A stretch of DNA of 39,255 nucleotides from a virus: positions 1 through 39,255 of IMG/VR virus record IMGVR_UViG_3300037827_000293, one strand, 5' to 3'. The position numbers and the translations under genes are program-made. Under the pieces are notes generated by a model that saw nothing but the letters and a program-made list of their open reading frames with translations, was not told the origin of the DNA and ran no database searches. Shown piece after piece: positions 6,002 through 12,874 of the stretch (its first letter is position 1; each line of letters opens with the position of its first letter).

Positions 6002-7529
6002 TTTGCCTCAATCTATTCACCTTATTCTGTTGTCCAGTCATTGATTTTGCCATTTGGGCATAATCTACCGCATTTACCTGTGATGATATAATTGTTTTAT
6101 CGATTAAAGCTATCCTTATCGCATCGGCTGCGGTATCTGCTATATCATCCCAGCGATGCGTTTCATTCGCCGTAATCTTGCTCATGTGGTCAATACAAAG
6201 TTTCACATGCTTACCAAACATGGGAAAGGAAACACGTCTTTCCGCAAGGTAAGGCTGAGCTTCCAAGAATCGTTTTGTTTTATTACCTTGCTCACGAGTC
6301 CTTGGAATATCCATCATTTTGACCGTTCTAATCTCATCCAATAAGCTTAGTAACGTACCACCTGTGGACTTTTTCTCAATAGCCACCATCTGCGGAGGCT
6401 TTGGATATCTCATACATTGCTGCCAAAAATCCAGGAACACAGGCCTTAAATCTTTAGGTTCAATGCGACATTCTAGCGTATCTATCCAGTGTAGCCCATA
6501 TTGACCAGTTTTTACACCATAGGACTCAATCTCATAGATGCCCCAGAATGAAAATACTGTTGCGTCATTGTAACTCTTGGAAGTTTCTGCGGTGTCCGCT
6601 GTAATGAAACTGTACAATACATTGGGCTCTTCTTCCATCATTACGAACCATTCGGGTTTGAATAGCGCACCACCTGCGGGTATTGGGTCTTGCTGGTATT
6701 GAGAGGCGAACACATAAGGGTCGCGCTCTTGCTTAATTTGTAACGATGCTAGCGTATTAACCTCTGGGTACAAAGCATTTCCAGCATCATCAATACTCTT
6801 GAGAATAACAGTTGTCCACTTATAGCCATCCTTTCCAGCTAGCAAATAGGCCGCGAGGTCATCTTCATGCAATCGTTGTCCGATGAAGATAAAAGGGACG
6901 TTGATTCCGCGGGCACGCTGTTGAATTGTTTCTCTATAATTGTCGATAACAGATTGTCTAATTGTATCACTATGGACCTCGTCTGGCTTATGTGCGTCAT
7001 CAATGATAACAGCCCCCGAGAATCGTTCAAGGCCGGGAAGTCCTGCATCTTGCCCTGTAATTGCTCCCCCAGAACCGAAAGCTGCAACAGCGCCGCCATT
7101 AGTGGTTTGGAAATACTCTCTAGCTTTTGAGTCATGTCTAATCCTCACGTCAAATAAGTAAACATAATGTGCTAATTGCATAATTCTTTTGATTGTTTCG
7201 GTGTGCTTAGCGGCTAATACTTTGGAATATGAAATATAGAGAAAGCGTGAGTCAGGCCATTTAGCCAAAGTCCACGCAACCCACATGGCGAGCAATGTTG
7301 ACTTGCCCGAGCCTGGACTGATGTTTACAAGCAAGCGATGGTCTGGTATTTCAAGGCGTGATGCTTCGCTTAATGCGCGACAAATAGTAATGTGATGCGA
7401 TTCACGACCAACGGGCTGCGAGACAATGAATTGCCTGCCCGTAAGCAAAGGATAGAAGAATTGCGTGAACTCTAATAAACTTGACCTTAATTGTGATGCG
7501 AGTTCGTCCTTGTCCTCACTTAGAATCAT
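5985..7529 (-). CDS. Terminase large subunit (packaging ATPase and headful nuclease)
   Basis: 514 aa. The N-terminal ATPase has Walker A SPGSGKST (71-78) and Walker B VIIDDAH (174-180), with the adjacent coupling motif region FIFIGQRLHEDD. The C-terminal RNase H-like nuclease begins at FITADTAE (Asp312) and continues through MVAIEKKSTGG to HRWDDIADTAADAIRIA, with the acidic residues expected for metal binding. This is the terminase_6C-type nuclease layout. It docks on the portal and pumps DNA into the prohead. Its ATG overlaps the stop of the upstream gene (ATGA at 7526-7529). Confidence 0.93.
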   Translation of the reverse strand: MILSEDKDELASQLRSSLLEFTQFFYPLLTGRQFIVSQPVGRESHHITICRALSEASRLEIPDHRLLVNISPGSGKSTLLAMWVAWTLAKWPDSRFLYISYSKVLAAKHTETIKRIMQLAHYVYLFDVRIRHDSKAREYFQTTNGGAVAAFGSGGAITGQDAGLPGLERFSGAVIIDDAHKPDEVHSDTIRQSVIDNYRETIQQRARGINVPFIFIGQRLHEDDLAAYLLAGKDGYKWTTVILKSIDDAGNALYPEVNTLASLQIKQERDPYVFASQYQQDPIPAGGALFKPEWFVMMEEEPNVLYSFITADTAETSKSYNDATVFSFWGIYEIESYGVKTGQYGLHWIDTLECRIEPKDLRPVFLDFWQQCMRYPKPPQMVAIEKKSTGGTLLSLLDEIRTVKMMDIPRTREQGNKTKRFLEAQPYLAERRVSFPMFGKHVKLCIDHMSKITANETHRWDDIADTAADAIRIALIDKTIISSQVNAVDYAQMAKSMTGQQNKVNRLRQSAYLR

Positions 7530-7837
7530 AGAGAGTCCATTCTCCTTAGTATATCAAGCATTCTTTGCTCTAAAAAATCCATTCTTAGGTTTAATTGCTT
7601 TTTCTCTTCTTGTAATTGAGCGGCATATTCATTAATTAATCTATTTAAATTGTTTTTTAATTCATTTATCCAAATTGTTTCATCTATTCTATTTTGGATT
7701 ATGTGAGTTATTTGACATTTAGCAATCTCAGAAACTTTTTGAGAAAACTTAACACTTAATAAGTTCAAAACTGATTGATTAATATTTTCCATAAATTCTT
7801 TTTCAAGAATATCAAGTTGACTGATGTGATTTTTCAT
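7526..7837 (-). CDS. Coiled-coil hypothetical protein upstream of TerL
   Basis: 103 aa from ATG 7837, which overlaps the previous stop as ATGA and follows AAGGGAAAT. It is helical, with KNNLNRLINEYAAQLQEEKKQLNLRMDFLEQRML forming a convincing C-terminal coiled coil. The AT-rich sequence resembles the gene at 5747-6001. It is translationally coupled to TerL by another ATGA. No family recognised. It could be a TerL partner, but only position suggests so. Confidence 0.65.
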   Translation of the reverse strand: MKNHISQLDILEKEFMENINQSVLNLLSVKFSQKVSEIAKCQITHIIQNRIDETIWINELKNNLNRLINEYAAQLQEEKKQLNLRMDFLEQRMLDILRRMDSL

Positions 7838-8211
7838 ATTTCCCTTATTTCCCTCATTATGAAGAAAGCCTCTTGTCTGGTAAGTTTTCGTTTCTTTGGT
7901 TGGCAGCCAAAAGGACACTCTAAACCTTCCGCTGAGCCGTACAAACGGCATATTGCGGGTCTTACGCTATGGATTGTACATCTATTATCTTTTAAAGCAC
8001 CACAACTTGGGATTTTTCCTGTGGTTTTAGCTAATTCCAAGTCTTTATTTGACACCCTAAATGGGTTACAACTCATCCGTTTTCTAGCTCTTTTAACCTC
8101 CAAGTCTTCCGCTGGCACAATAGAACAGCTGGGGTGACATAATCCCTTACAATCAATCTCAGGAATGCGCTTATATAATGCCTCAAGCTTTTCTATTGAT
8201 TTCTTCTTCAT
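7834..8211 (-). CDS. YkgJ-family cysteine cluster protein
   Basis: 125 aa with Cys residues in the order GLCHPSCSIVP, C48, SCGALKDNRCTIHSVRPAICRLYG and LECPFGCQP. The C-x-A-L-x4-C-x-I-H-x2-R-P-x2-C-R signature is that of the YkgJ/CxxCxxCC family, thought to bind zinc or iron. Its molecular role is not established, though phages and bacteria both carry it. Here it sits in the packaging operon two genes before TerL. It may be a metal-binding accessory of DNA metabolism; that is inference. Confidence 0.75.
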   Translation of the reverse strand: MKKKSIEKLEALYKRIPEIDCKGLCHPSCSIVPAEDLEVKRARKRMSCNPFRVSNKDLELAKTTGKIPSCGALKDNRCTIHSVRPAICRLYGSAEGLECPFGCQPKKRKLTRQEAFFIMREIREI

Positions 8212-8266
8212 TACTCACCTTCACCATAGCCCAATAATACCTTTTTTTGTGATGCCACGAATATGG

Positions 8267-8515
8267 TTAAACTGCCTCTTCCACATAAGGAATCAAAGCC
8301 CATCGGAAACAATGTTTCTCGCGTTCAATCACCAATTCCCAGCCGCATCTCTTTAACCAGGCGCGTAATGAGGGTTTCATGGTCTCGCTTTTATTGCTAA
8401 CCTCTGTGATTACTGCCAATTCATGCGACAATAAACCACGTGGATTGTCGAGCAACGCTTGTACAATACGTCTTTGATGCTCGCTCACATTGCTCAATAA
8501 AATATCTAAGCTCAT
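8267..8515 (-). CDS. Small winged-helix-like regulator
   Basis: 82 aa. Residues 12-50 (EHQRRIVQALLDNPRGLLSH, ELAVITEVS) read as an HTH, followed by MKPSLRAWLKRCGWEL as a recognition/wing region. The hydrophobic spacing suits a winged helix that may bind DNA. It follows an AAGGATATTAAA SD and a structured gap containing tRNA-Asn. A regulator of late transcription is possible; the family is not identified. Confidence 0.6.
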   Translation of the reverse strand: MSLDILLSNVSEHQRRIVQALLDNPRGLLSHELAVITEVSNKSETMKPSLRAWLKRCGWELVIEREKHCFRWALIPYVEEAV

Positions 8516-8687
8516 TTTAATATCCTTATTAAAATATGTAGTTCGGGGCTTTCACCCGACCCGATCCCTATTAATGCCGACCCTTGCATGCTGCGGATTC
8601 AGGATTTTAATATTTGAACCCAAATAACCTGAACTTTCTCTGGATTAGGCAGCAAATCCTCTCATCATTACCATGGCTGATGAGTTC

Positions 8688-8762
8688 TGGCTCTCCTTCT
8701 AGGAATCGAACCTAGGACATACAGATTAACAGTCTGCCGTTCTACCGCTGCACTAAAGGAGG
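8688..8762 (-). tRNA. tRNA-Asn (GTT)
   Basis: Cloverleaf: acceptor CCTCCTT pairs with AAGGAGA except at 1:72, where C faces A. The D-arm holds GCAGCGGTAGAAC. The anticodon stem GCAGA/TCTGT has a G-U at its base and the loop is CTGTTAA (anticodon GTT). The T-arm is CTAGG-TTCGATT-CCTAG. Discriminator G73 suits Asn, and CCA is encoded. It sits in the minus-strand packaging operon between small genes and can read both Asn codons, common in the Asn-rich tail proteins. Confidence 0.85.
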
Positions 8763-8767
8763 ATATT

Positions 8768-9010
8768 CTATTCTTTATCTAAGCCCATTCTCATGTGCTC
8801 GTCATGTAACAACGCTTGCTTCAACTCAATGCTGAGTGGGGTTAAATCACCCTCTCTCATGTGATAGGCTAGCGTACTGATATAAATATACGCAGGATAT
8901 ATTCTAGCGGGGTCACGGCTTTTAACGCCTTTCTCCATATCCTCAAAAAAACCTATTACTTTCTTAATCTCTTTCAGCAATCCCAGCCGCATTTTGGCTA
9001 CTTCTTTCAT
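8768..9010 (-). CDS. Hypothetical helical protein
   Basis: 80 aa, start ATG 9010 overlapping the stop of 9007-9237 (ATGA). Entirely helical and charged: MRLGLLKEIKKVIGFFEDMEKGV, then YPAYIYISTLAYHMREGD and SIELKQALLHDEHM. No Cys and no membrane segment. No family recognised. It ends five bases before the tRNA-Asn 5' end, so both are likely on one transcript. Confidence 0.65.
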   Translation of the reverse strand: MKEVAKMRLGLLKEIKKVIGFFEDMEKGVKSRDPARIYPAYIYISTLAYHMREGDLTPLSIELKQALLHDEHMRMGLDKE

Positions 9011-9237
9011 ACACCAAAATCATTAGGGTCATCAGCTCGGCTTAACTGCCAGTCATTCGGATTATGGACAGCCTTAAGTCTAGTCACTGGCTTTTCATCT
9101 TCACCGCAAAAATAGCCATAGCTCACATATTGAGCTTGAGAATAGGTTAATTGTTCTCTTTCCCTATCCGTCATGCGCCTACCGCAATCGTTTTTGCATT
9201 GTGGACTGGCGCAGAATGTTTTGTCTAGGTAACTCAC
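9007..9237 (-). CDS. Small Cys-containing protein (GTG start)
   Basis: 76 aa starting GTG at 9237, overlapping the previous stop as GTGA. It contains FCASPQCKNDCGRRMTD near the N-terminus and a single Cys at YFCGEDEK, a possible metal site. The phrase CASPQCKNDCGR-MT is familiar from small phage proteins near lysis or nin-type regions, but I cannot name it. Its ends interlock with both neighbours. Confidence 0.65.
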   Translation of the reverse strand: MSYLDKTFCASPQCKNDCGRRMTDREREQLTYSQAQYVSYGYFCGEDEKPVTRLKAVHNPNDWQLSRADDPNDFGV

Positions 9238-9452
9238 ATTGACACCTTACATACATGTTGCGCTAATCTATTAAGCATTACACCACAAGTCAAACAATGC
9301 GCTGCCATTCCTCGGTTAAATTGTTGTTGCGTTTTAGGGTCGTTCATTATTTTCTCTAACCATGAAGTATTGTCAGGATGACAAAAACATGCCGGATTGA
9401 ATGGCGCATTGATTCGCTTACATCGCGGGCATTCTCAAGCCTGATTTGTCAT
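9234..9452 (-). pseudogene. Zinc-ribbon gene with an in-frame UGA at codon 6
   Basis: Reading from ATG 9452 (overlapping the previous stop as ATGA) gives MTNQA, then TGA at 9437-9435, then ECPRCKRINAPFNPACFCHP onward with no further stop until TGA 9236-9234. That final stop overlaps the next start as GTGA. Cys pairs CPRC, CFC and CLTC look like a zinc ribbon. TGG (Trp) at codon 6 would restore a 72-codon gene exactly fitting the gene chain. UGA is a normal stop elsewhere here, so this is a nonsense mutation, a sequencing error or a readthrough site. Restart at an internal ATG (NDPKTQQQ) would lose the zinc pairs. Confidence 0.7.
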
Positions 9453-9634
9453 AGCTCATCCTCTGGCAAATTCAATAACAACTTATCTTCTAAAAACCTA
9501 TCTAAATCCAACATAGCTTGCTTATATCCTGTATTAAATCCACATGAAAAGCTTGCTGCGTCCGCATGAACCAGGGTCGGAAGCTTCTTTGCTATATCTG
9601 CAATCTTGGTATCTATCCAATCCTGGAGTGTCAT
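9449..9634 (-). CDS. Hypothetical small protein
   Basis: 61 aa from ATG 9634, with AAAAGGGATTTT upstream; a TTG at 9652 is in frame but poorly placed. Contains TLQDWIDTKIADIAKKLPTL, then HADAASFSCGFNTGYKQAML and a C-terminal FLEDKLLLNLPEDEL. Amphipathic helices and an even composition support coding. No family recognised. Its stop is coupled to the interrupted zinc-ribbon gene. Confidence 0.65.
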   Translation of the reverse strand: MTLQDWIDTKIADIAKKLPTLVHADAASFSCGFNTGYKQAMLDLDRFLEDKLLLNLPEDEL

Positions 9635-9644
9635 AAAATCCCTT

Positions 9645-9902
9645 TTATTCAAGCGGTATCATAATTCTCATTGCAAATTCTGGAGCGTGCTTAGTGCAAG
9701 AATTTGCCAATCCTGTTGCCTTCGCTAATTCGCAATCACCGCATTTCTTCACGCACTTAGCATATTGAAAGCACGATTCATCGCCGCAATCAGGGCAACA
9801 AGGCCAGGACATTGTAGGATAATGATTGCAAATGTGAGACTTAATATAATTCAAGTCTTCTCTAATCATTTGTAACTGTAATTCAATTGGCAAATAAATC
9901 AT
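9645..9902 (-). CDS. Cys-rich putative zinc protein
   Basis: 85 aa from ATG 9902. Nine Cys residues cluster in the middle: HICNHY, WPCCPDCGDESC, AKCVKKCGDCELA, NSCTKH. The CPxC/CGxC spacing suits one or two zinc sites, as in small phage Cys-cluster proteins. No enzymatic motif. It overlaps the next start region only slightly. Function unknown. Confidence 0.65.
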   Translation of the reverse strand: MIYLPIELQLQMIREDLNYIKSHICNHYPTMSWPCCPDCGDESCFQYAKCVKKCGDCELAKATGLANSCTKHAPEFAMRIMIPLE

Positions 9903-9931
9903 CACAAAGCCTTATTTATCTCACCGATTTG

Positions 9932-10111
9932 CTACGCTGGCTCGGTGCTGGCCTCTAGTGATTCCTTACCGCTAGGTAAGAAACTCTCTTGTAATTTGTG
10001 GAACAACTCCATGTGACCTTCTTCGGTGAAGTTATTTATTCCGATACATTCAATTCTGTCTAAACCCCAGAGCAATATAATTACAATCTCATCTTTTGTA
10101 AGTTCAATCAT
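9932..10111 (-). CDS. 59-aa hypothetical protein
   Basis: Starts at ATG 10111 within the last codons of 10104-10385 (8-nt overlap) and ends at TAG 9934-9932. The protein begins MIELTKDEIVIILLWGLDRI and continues to FTEEGHMELFHKLQESFLPS. It is helical and acidic with a realistic amino-acid mix. It fills what would otherwise be a 200-nt gap in the gene chain. Family not recognised. Confidence 0.65.
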   Translation of the reverse strand: MIELTKDEIVIILLWGLDRIECIGINNFTEEGHMELFHKLQESFLPSGKESLEASTEPA

Positions 10112-10385
10112 TAGCTGTTCTCAAAGCAAATACATGCCACACCAAACCATTGGGCATATGAACAGTCTTAAGAAAGTACATGCCCTCAACATCCTCTATT
10201 TTGTGGCCTGTACCAAACACCTTGAACTTGTTTGTGAACAATGGCGCATGAATATCCACCAAAGCCCATATAAACAAGCCGTCACCTTGATGATTGACAT
10301 CACAAATAGCGCAGTTGTCCGGCATTTCAATCTCTATTAACGCATCGGTTAATGGAATTTCGTATTTAAATACATGACCTATCAT
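10104..10385 (-). CDS. Hypothetical protein (DUF7352-like)
   Basis: 93 aa. MIGHVFKYEIPLTDALIEIEM opens a beta-rich protein, followed by WALVDIHAPLFTNKFKVFGTGHKI and HMPNGLVWHVFALR. The pattern K-Y-x-I-P, W-A-x-V-D, F-x-V-x-G-T-G-H, W-H-V-F resembles a small phage-only beta protein often found in Gram-negative phages (I recall DUF7352; unverified). SD AAGGATGATAA. It directly follows tRNA-Tyr. Confidence 0.65.
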   Translation of the reverse strand: MIGHVFKYEIPLTDALIEIEMPDNCAICDVNHQGDGLFIWALVDIHAPLFTNKFKVFGTGHKIEDVEGMYFLKTVHMPNGLVWHVFALRTAND

Positions 10386-10401
10386 TTATCATCCTTAAAA
10401 T

Positions 10402-10487
10402 TGGTGGAGCAAGTTGGAGTCGAACCAACACGGGCTAGCCGACCTCTGAGTTACAGTCAGGTGCTCTTCCTATTAAGCGTTTGCTCC
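10402..10487 (-). tRNA. tRNA-Tyr (GTA)
   Basis: Acceptor GGAGCAA/TTGCTCC is perfect, with A73 and encoded CCA. The anticodon loop is CTGTAAC (GTA) on a stem with a C-A at its base (27:43). A long variable arm is present (around TCGGCTAGCCCG), as required of class II bacterial tRNA-Tyr. The T-arm is GTTGG-TTCGACT-CCAAC. 86 nt including CCA. It lies between a secreted Gly/Ser protein gene and small genes and shares the minus-strand transcript. Like tRNA-Asn, it belongs to the queuosine-type GUN anticodon set. Confidence 0.88.
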
Positions 10488-10542
10488 GAGTGCGCGCATA
10501 GCGGTTACTCAACTTTTTCTACCATGGGTAGATAAGATACTT

Positions 10543-11133
10543 TTACCACCTGTTGTTATAACGTCTATCACTAAATAAAGACCTGAACACAAATGTAGCC
10601 ACAGAGACCAAGAGCAGCAATAAGAACATGACTGATATGCCACCGAGTATATTGGTAAAGATGTTTGATGATTGGGCTACATATCCACCGTTATCCATCA
10701 GCATCCCTTGGCCTTGTGGTATTACTTCCGTTCCTGCTGCCCCAGCAACAACAGTTGTGTGATGATTGGCAAGAGAACCGCCTAAGTAACCACCAAGCAT
10801 TCCACTGAAAAAACCACCACCAAAGCCGCCACCGCCCATACCCCAGCCGCCATGAGAATAGTGGTTGTTATGAATGGTTGTGTGACTTGGGGAGCTTGAA
10901 TAGCTGCGTGAATAGGATGAACTGCGACTAGCATAAGTTCTTGGAGCTACATAAGCCCGAGTTGTGTTGGTTGACCTGGAGTAACCACTACGCCCTACAG
11001 AAGAATAGCTGCGCGATGAGTTAAAACTACGGCTTCCGCCACTGAAACCTGAGCGGCCACCGCCTGAATAACCAGCGAATAGGCTTGCGGTAAAGGCTAA
11101 TAGAGTTAAGCCGATCAATAGTTTTTTTACCAT
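10543..11133 (-). CDS. Secreted Gly/Ser-rich protein with C-terminal membrane helix
   Basis: 196 aa. An N-terminal signal peptide (MVKKLLIGLTLLAFTASLFA, likely cleaved after FAG) is followed by a low-complexity Gly/Ser/Arg/Tyr region (about 22-90). A GGWGMGGGGFGGG stretch comes next (about 95-115). A transmembrane helix sits near 160-185 (IFTNILGGISVMFLLLLLVSVATFVF), ending in a basic RSLFSDRRYNNRW. It would be exported with its C-terminus held in the inner membrane. This is unusual for a phage; superinfection exclusion, envelope modification or lysis control are possible. It overlaps the preceding gene by 7 nt. Confidence 0.75.
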   Translation of the reverse strand: MVKKLLIGLTLLAFTASLFAGYSGGGRSGFSGGSRSFNSSRSYSSVGRSGYSRSTNTTRAYVAPRTYASRSSSYSRSYSSSPSHTTIHNNHYSHGGWGMGGGGFGGGFFSGMLGGYLGGSLANHHTTVVAGAAGTEVIPQGQGMLMDNGGYVAQSSNIFTNILGGISVMFLLLLLVSVATFVFRSLFSDRRYNNRW

Positions 11134-11333
11134 TTAGATGACTCCAGTTCTTCCAATAGCTGACGACTTGCGGCTTCTAGGCTTGAGTTGTAAGCATAGA
11201 AATGCGCATCATCATCAGGCTCAGGATAGAACTTCACTGCCCACTCTTCACCCACTTCGTCTGGGTCAAAGCGAATCAATAATCTACATGCCTTCGTAGC
11301 ACCTTTCATCATCAATCGTTTAAAACTTTCCAT
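11127..11333 (-). CDS. Hypothetical protein
   Basis: 68 aa, start ATG 11333. MESFKRLMMKGATKACRLLIRFDPDEVGEEW, then YPEPDDDAHFYAYNSSLEAASRQLL, reads as a compact soluble alpha/beta protein, acidic overall. No family recognised. It overlaps the secreted Gly/Ser gene by 7 nt, so the two are coupled. The 200 nt upstream (11334-11533) contain only tiny reading frames and possible weak stem-loops. Confidence 0.6.
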   Translation of the reverse strand: MESFKRLMMKGATKACRLLIRFDPDEVGEEWAVKFYPEPDDDAHFYAYNSSLEAASRQLLEELESSKW

Positions 11334-11533
11334 TCCTTTCTCTTCCTTATAGTTTGGTTGCCCATTTTACGCACTAGAGGGCTGCTAGCAATAAACGTGA
11401 TGGAAGCACGCAGCGTCCTTGCTGGGAATGCCGTAACAAACCCGAGTACTCCTTCTACGTCATGGTAGATGAGCTACATGGTGTCTTTAGATATCAATTT
11501 GGAGTTGATAGCTACAGACATCAATTCTGTAAT

Positions 11534-11743
11534 CTAATCCAGTCTTTGTATTTCCTGCGCTATTGGCTCATTAATGAGCAATTCAGTTACAATCAATTTC
11601 ATGGCATATTTACCAGGCTTACGAATTAAATCACGCGCCTGAAAGCCTAGCTCAAACATGCCAATATCAAAGAACTTATCTTTAATTTCAAAGTTCTTCA
11701 TATCAAAAGCAAAGTTAAATGAGCCTAATTCCTTTTTAATCAT
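11534..11743 (-). CDS. Hypothetical protein
   Basis: 69 aa, beginning MIKKELGSFNFAFDMKNFEI and ending LINEPIAQEIQRLD. Hydrophobic/aromatic in the first half, helical in the second. SD is AAGGATTACCG. No family recognised. It follows the small membrane protein 11753-11962 by 9 nt. Confidence 0.6.
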   Translation of the reverse strand: MIKKELGSFNFAFDMKNFEIKDKFFDIGMFELGFQARDLIRKPGKYAMKLIVTELLINEPIAQEIQRLD

Positions 11744-11752
11744 CGGTAATCC

Positions 11753-11962
11753 TTACCAAAACTTAATAACAAAATGAACGATTATATAAGCCATCGCAAA
11801 TATGTAAGTAACAGAAACTATTGCCATCAATAAACCAAAGAACTTTTCTACAGTTCTATTGAACCAAAGTCCACCTCTATGCTTTAAAACTCTATAAAAT
11901 GCTTCTTTGTTAATCTTCTTCTTATAATCTTCAAATGCTTTATCTGGATGGGGGTTCAGCAT
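11753..11962 (-). CDS. Small membrane protein with one C-terminal helix
   Basis: 69 aa from ATG 11962 (TGATG overlap with TerS, SD AAGGAA). The soluble N-terminus (MLNPHPDKAFEDYKKKINKE) leads to a single hydrophobic segment near the end, LLMAIVSVTYIFAMAYIIVHFVI. It is likely an inner-membrane anchor with the N-terminus in the cytoplasm. Holin is possible but single-helix holins are usually shorter. Context (beside TerS) gives no clear role. Confidence 0.6.
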   Translation of the reverse strand: MLNPHPDKAFEDYKKKINKEAFYRVLKHRGGLWFNRTVEKFFGLLMAIVSVTYIFAMAYIIVHFVIKFW

Positions 11963-12465
11963 CAAAATTCCTTTTTATTTTTCTCATCAAGCTCATGCTT
12001 GCGTTTAACCACATCTTCATGAATGGGGTTATGATTCTCTTGAATGAGCGCATCACCGTAAATCTTAGGAGCCAGTTTTGCGGCTAACCATTTACGGGTA
12101 TCGATTCTTACTCTTGAGCGTTGAATATGTTCACCATTCACGCGCCAGCTAATACATTCGTTGTTCTTGTCATAGTGTTCCATCCAATCATTCTGGCCAT
12201 TATCAGCGATTTCAAGAATATCTTCGGTAAGAAATTCTATCTGTTCGCACTTGGCCTGTGCGTACAAGGAGCGAAACGCTGGGTAACGTCTACGCCATAA
12301 ATTAATGTTCCGTTTGTCAGGCATATCATCATACATTTCACAAAGTGTATTTAAACCGCAATCATGAGTAGCAACACGCTCACAAATCAACTGAACCATT
12401 TCAGGCGTATATTTTGTTGGTCTCCCCGTTTTCAATTTATCTTTTGGGTCTTTTCTCTTAGTCAT
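11962..12465 (-). CDS. Terminase small subunit
   Basis: 167 aa from ATG 12465 (GAGGTCAAGG upstream; a TTG at 12477 overlapping the previous stop is an alternative). The start TGRPTKYTPEMVQLICERVA, followed by a conserved HTH and RRRYPAFRSLYAQAKCEQ, matches the TerS family that recognises phage DNA (pac) and delivers it to TerL. The C-terminal half carries RVRIDTRKWLAAKLAPKIYGD, typical of the oligomerisation region. Six or so small genes and two tRNAs separate it from TerL, an unusually wide gap. Confidence 0.88.
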   Translation of the reverse strand: MTKRKDPKDKLKTGRPTKYTPEMVQLICERVATHDCGLNTLCEMYDDMPDKRNINLWRRRYPAFRSLYAQAKCEQIEFLTEDILEIADNGQNDWMEHYDKNNECISWRVNGEHIQRSRVRIDTRKWLAAKLAPKIYGDALIQENHNPIHEDVVKRKHELDEKNKKEF

Positions 12466-12473
12466 CCTTGACC

Positions 12474-12704
12474 TCAAACTTTGTCGTAAGCCTTGTCAAA
12501 CATCTTAACAGCTTCGGCACGTGATATTGTAGGGTTAATAGCCATAATATCTTTTATAGCTTTCTGGTAGGAACTAGATTTACGGTCAATCTTAGGTTGT
12601 TCGGCTTTGATTGGCTTACCGTTTTCATCACATAAAGTGCAATTGGTCATCATCATCCCATTGCCTAAGTACTTACCTGTACCACCACATCTATGACACA
12701 ACAT
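12474..12704 (-). CDS. Small zinc protein with DnaJ-type CxxCxGxG
   Basis: 76 aa from ATG 12704, behind AAGGATAGCTATT; an earlier in-frame ATG adds residues without an SD. MLCHRCGGTGKYLGNGMMMTNCTLCDENGKP has a CxxC...CxxC zinc site of the DnaJ central-domain style. The C-terminal helix SRAEAVKMFDKAYDKV resembles a recurring phage tail. It is the first gene of the minus-strand packaging operon, diverging from the plus-strand early promoter at 12795. Confidence 0.7.
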   Translation of the reverse strand: MLCHRCGGTGKYLGNGMMMTNCTLCDENGKPIKAEQPKIDRKSSSYQKAIKDIMAINPTISRAEAVKMFDKAYDKV

Positions 12705-12794
12705 AATAGCTATCCTTAGCTCATTTAATAAATCAAATCTTACCATACTATATTAGTAACAGAAAGTAATAATTATTATTATTGTAAAATGTAT

Positions 12795-12823
12795 TTGACA
12801 TATGTTATTTAATTTTACATAAT
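12795..12823 (+). promoter_or_regulatory. Strong sigma70 promoter for the small early operon
   Basis: TTGACA (12795-12800) and CATAAT (12818-12823) are separated by exactly 17 bp: a consensus -35 and a 5/6 -10. It drives the plus-strand genes from 12875. The divergent packaging operon begins at 12704. AT-rich palindromic DNA (12750-12785) lies between them. Confidence 0.8.
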
Positions 12824-12830
12824 GGCTTCG

Positions 12831-12864
12831 TTAACCAGAGATAATTTAATTTTAACCAGAGATA
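12831..12864 (+). repeat. Two TTAACCAGAGATA leader repeats
   Basis: The 13-mer TTAACCAGAGATA occurs at 12831-12843 and 12852-12864, 21 bp apart. The second copy runs into the Shine-Dalgarno of the gene at 12875. The same 13-mer recurs in the leader of the recombination operon (19761), with a degenerate copy there at 19780. A continuous frame (ATG 12822 to TGA 12878) spans them but starts inside the -10, so is probably untranslated from this promoter. Confidence 0.7.
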
Positions 12865-12874
12865 GGAGTTTTTT

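Noticed and set aside
8588-8648. Possible third tRNA: AGGATTT and AAATCCT 60 nt apart (minus)
   Set aside because: The acceptor-like ends pair, but no D-arm GG, no proper T-loop and no anticodon stem can be drawn.
9378-9569. Plus-strand frame over the small-gene region (63 codons)
   Set aside because: It is antisense to well-linked minus-strand genes, with no SD and unusual composition.
11334-11533. Gap with GCGT-type hairpins and frames of 15-17 codons
   Set aside because: The frames lack ribosome sites and do not link to neighbours; the stems are short and interrupted. Nothing firm to annotate.
12705-12794. Minus-strand promoter for the packaging operon
   Set aside because: Several AT-rich boxes exist but none gives a reasonable -35/-10 pair with 16-18 bp spacing.
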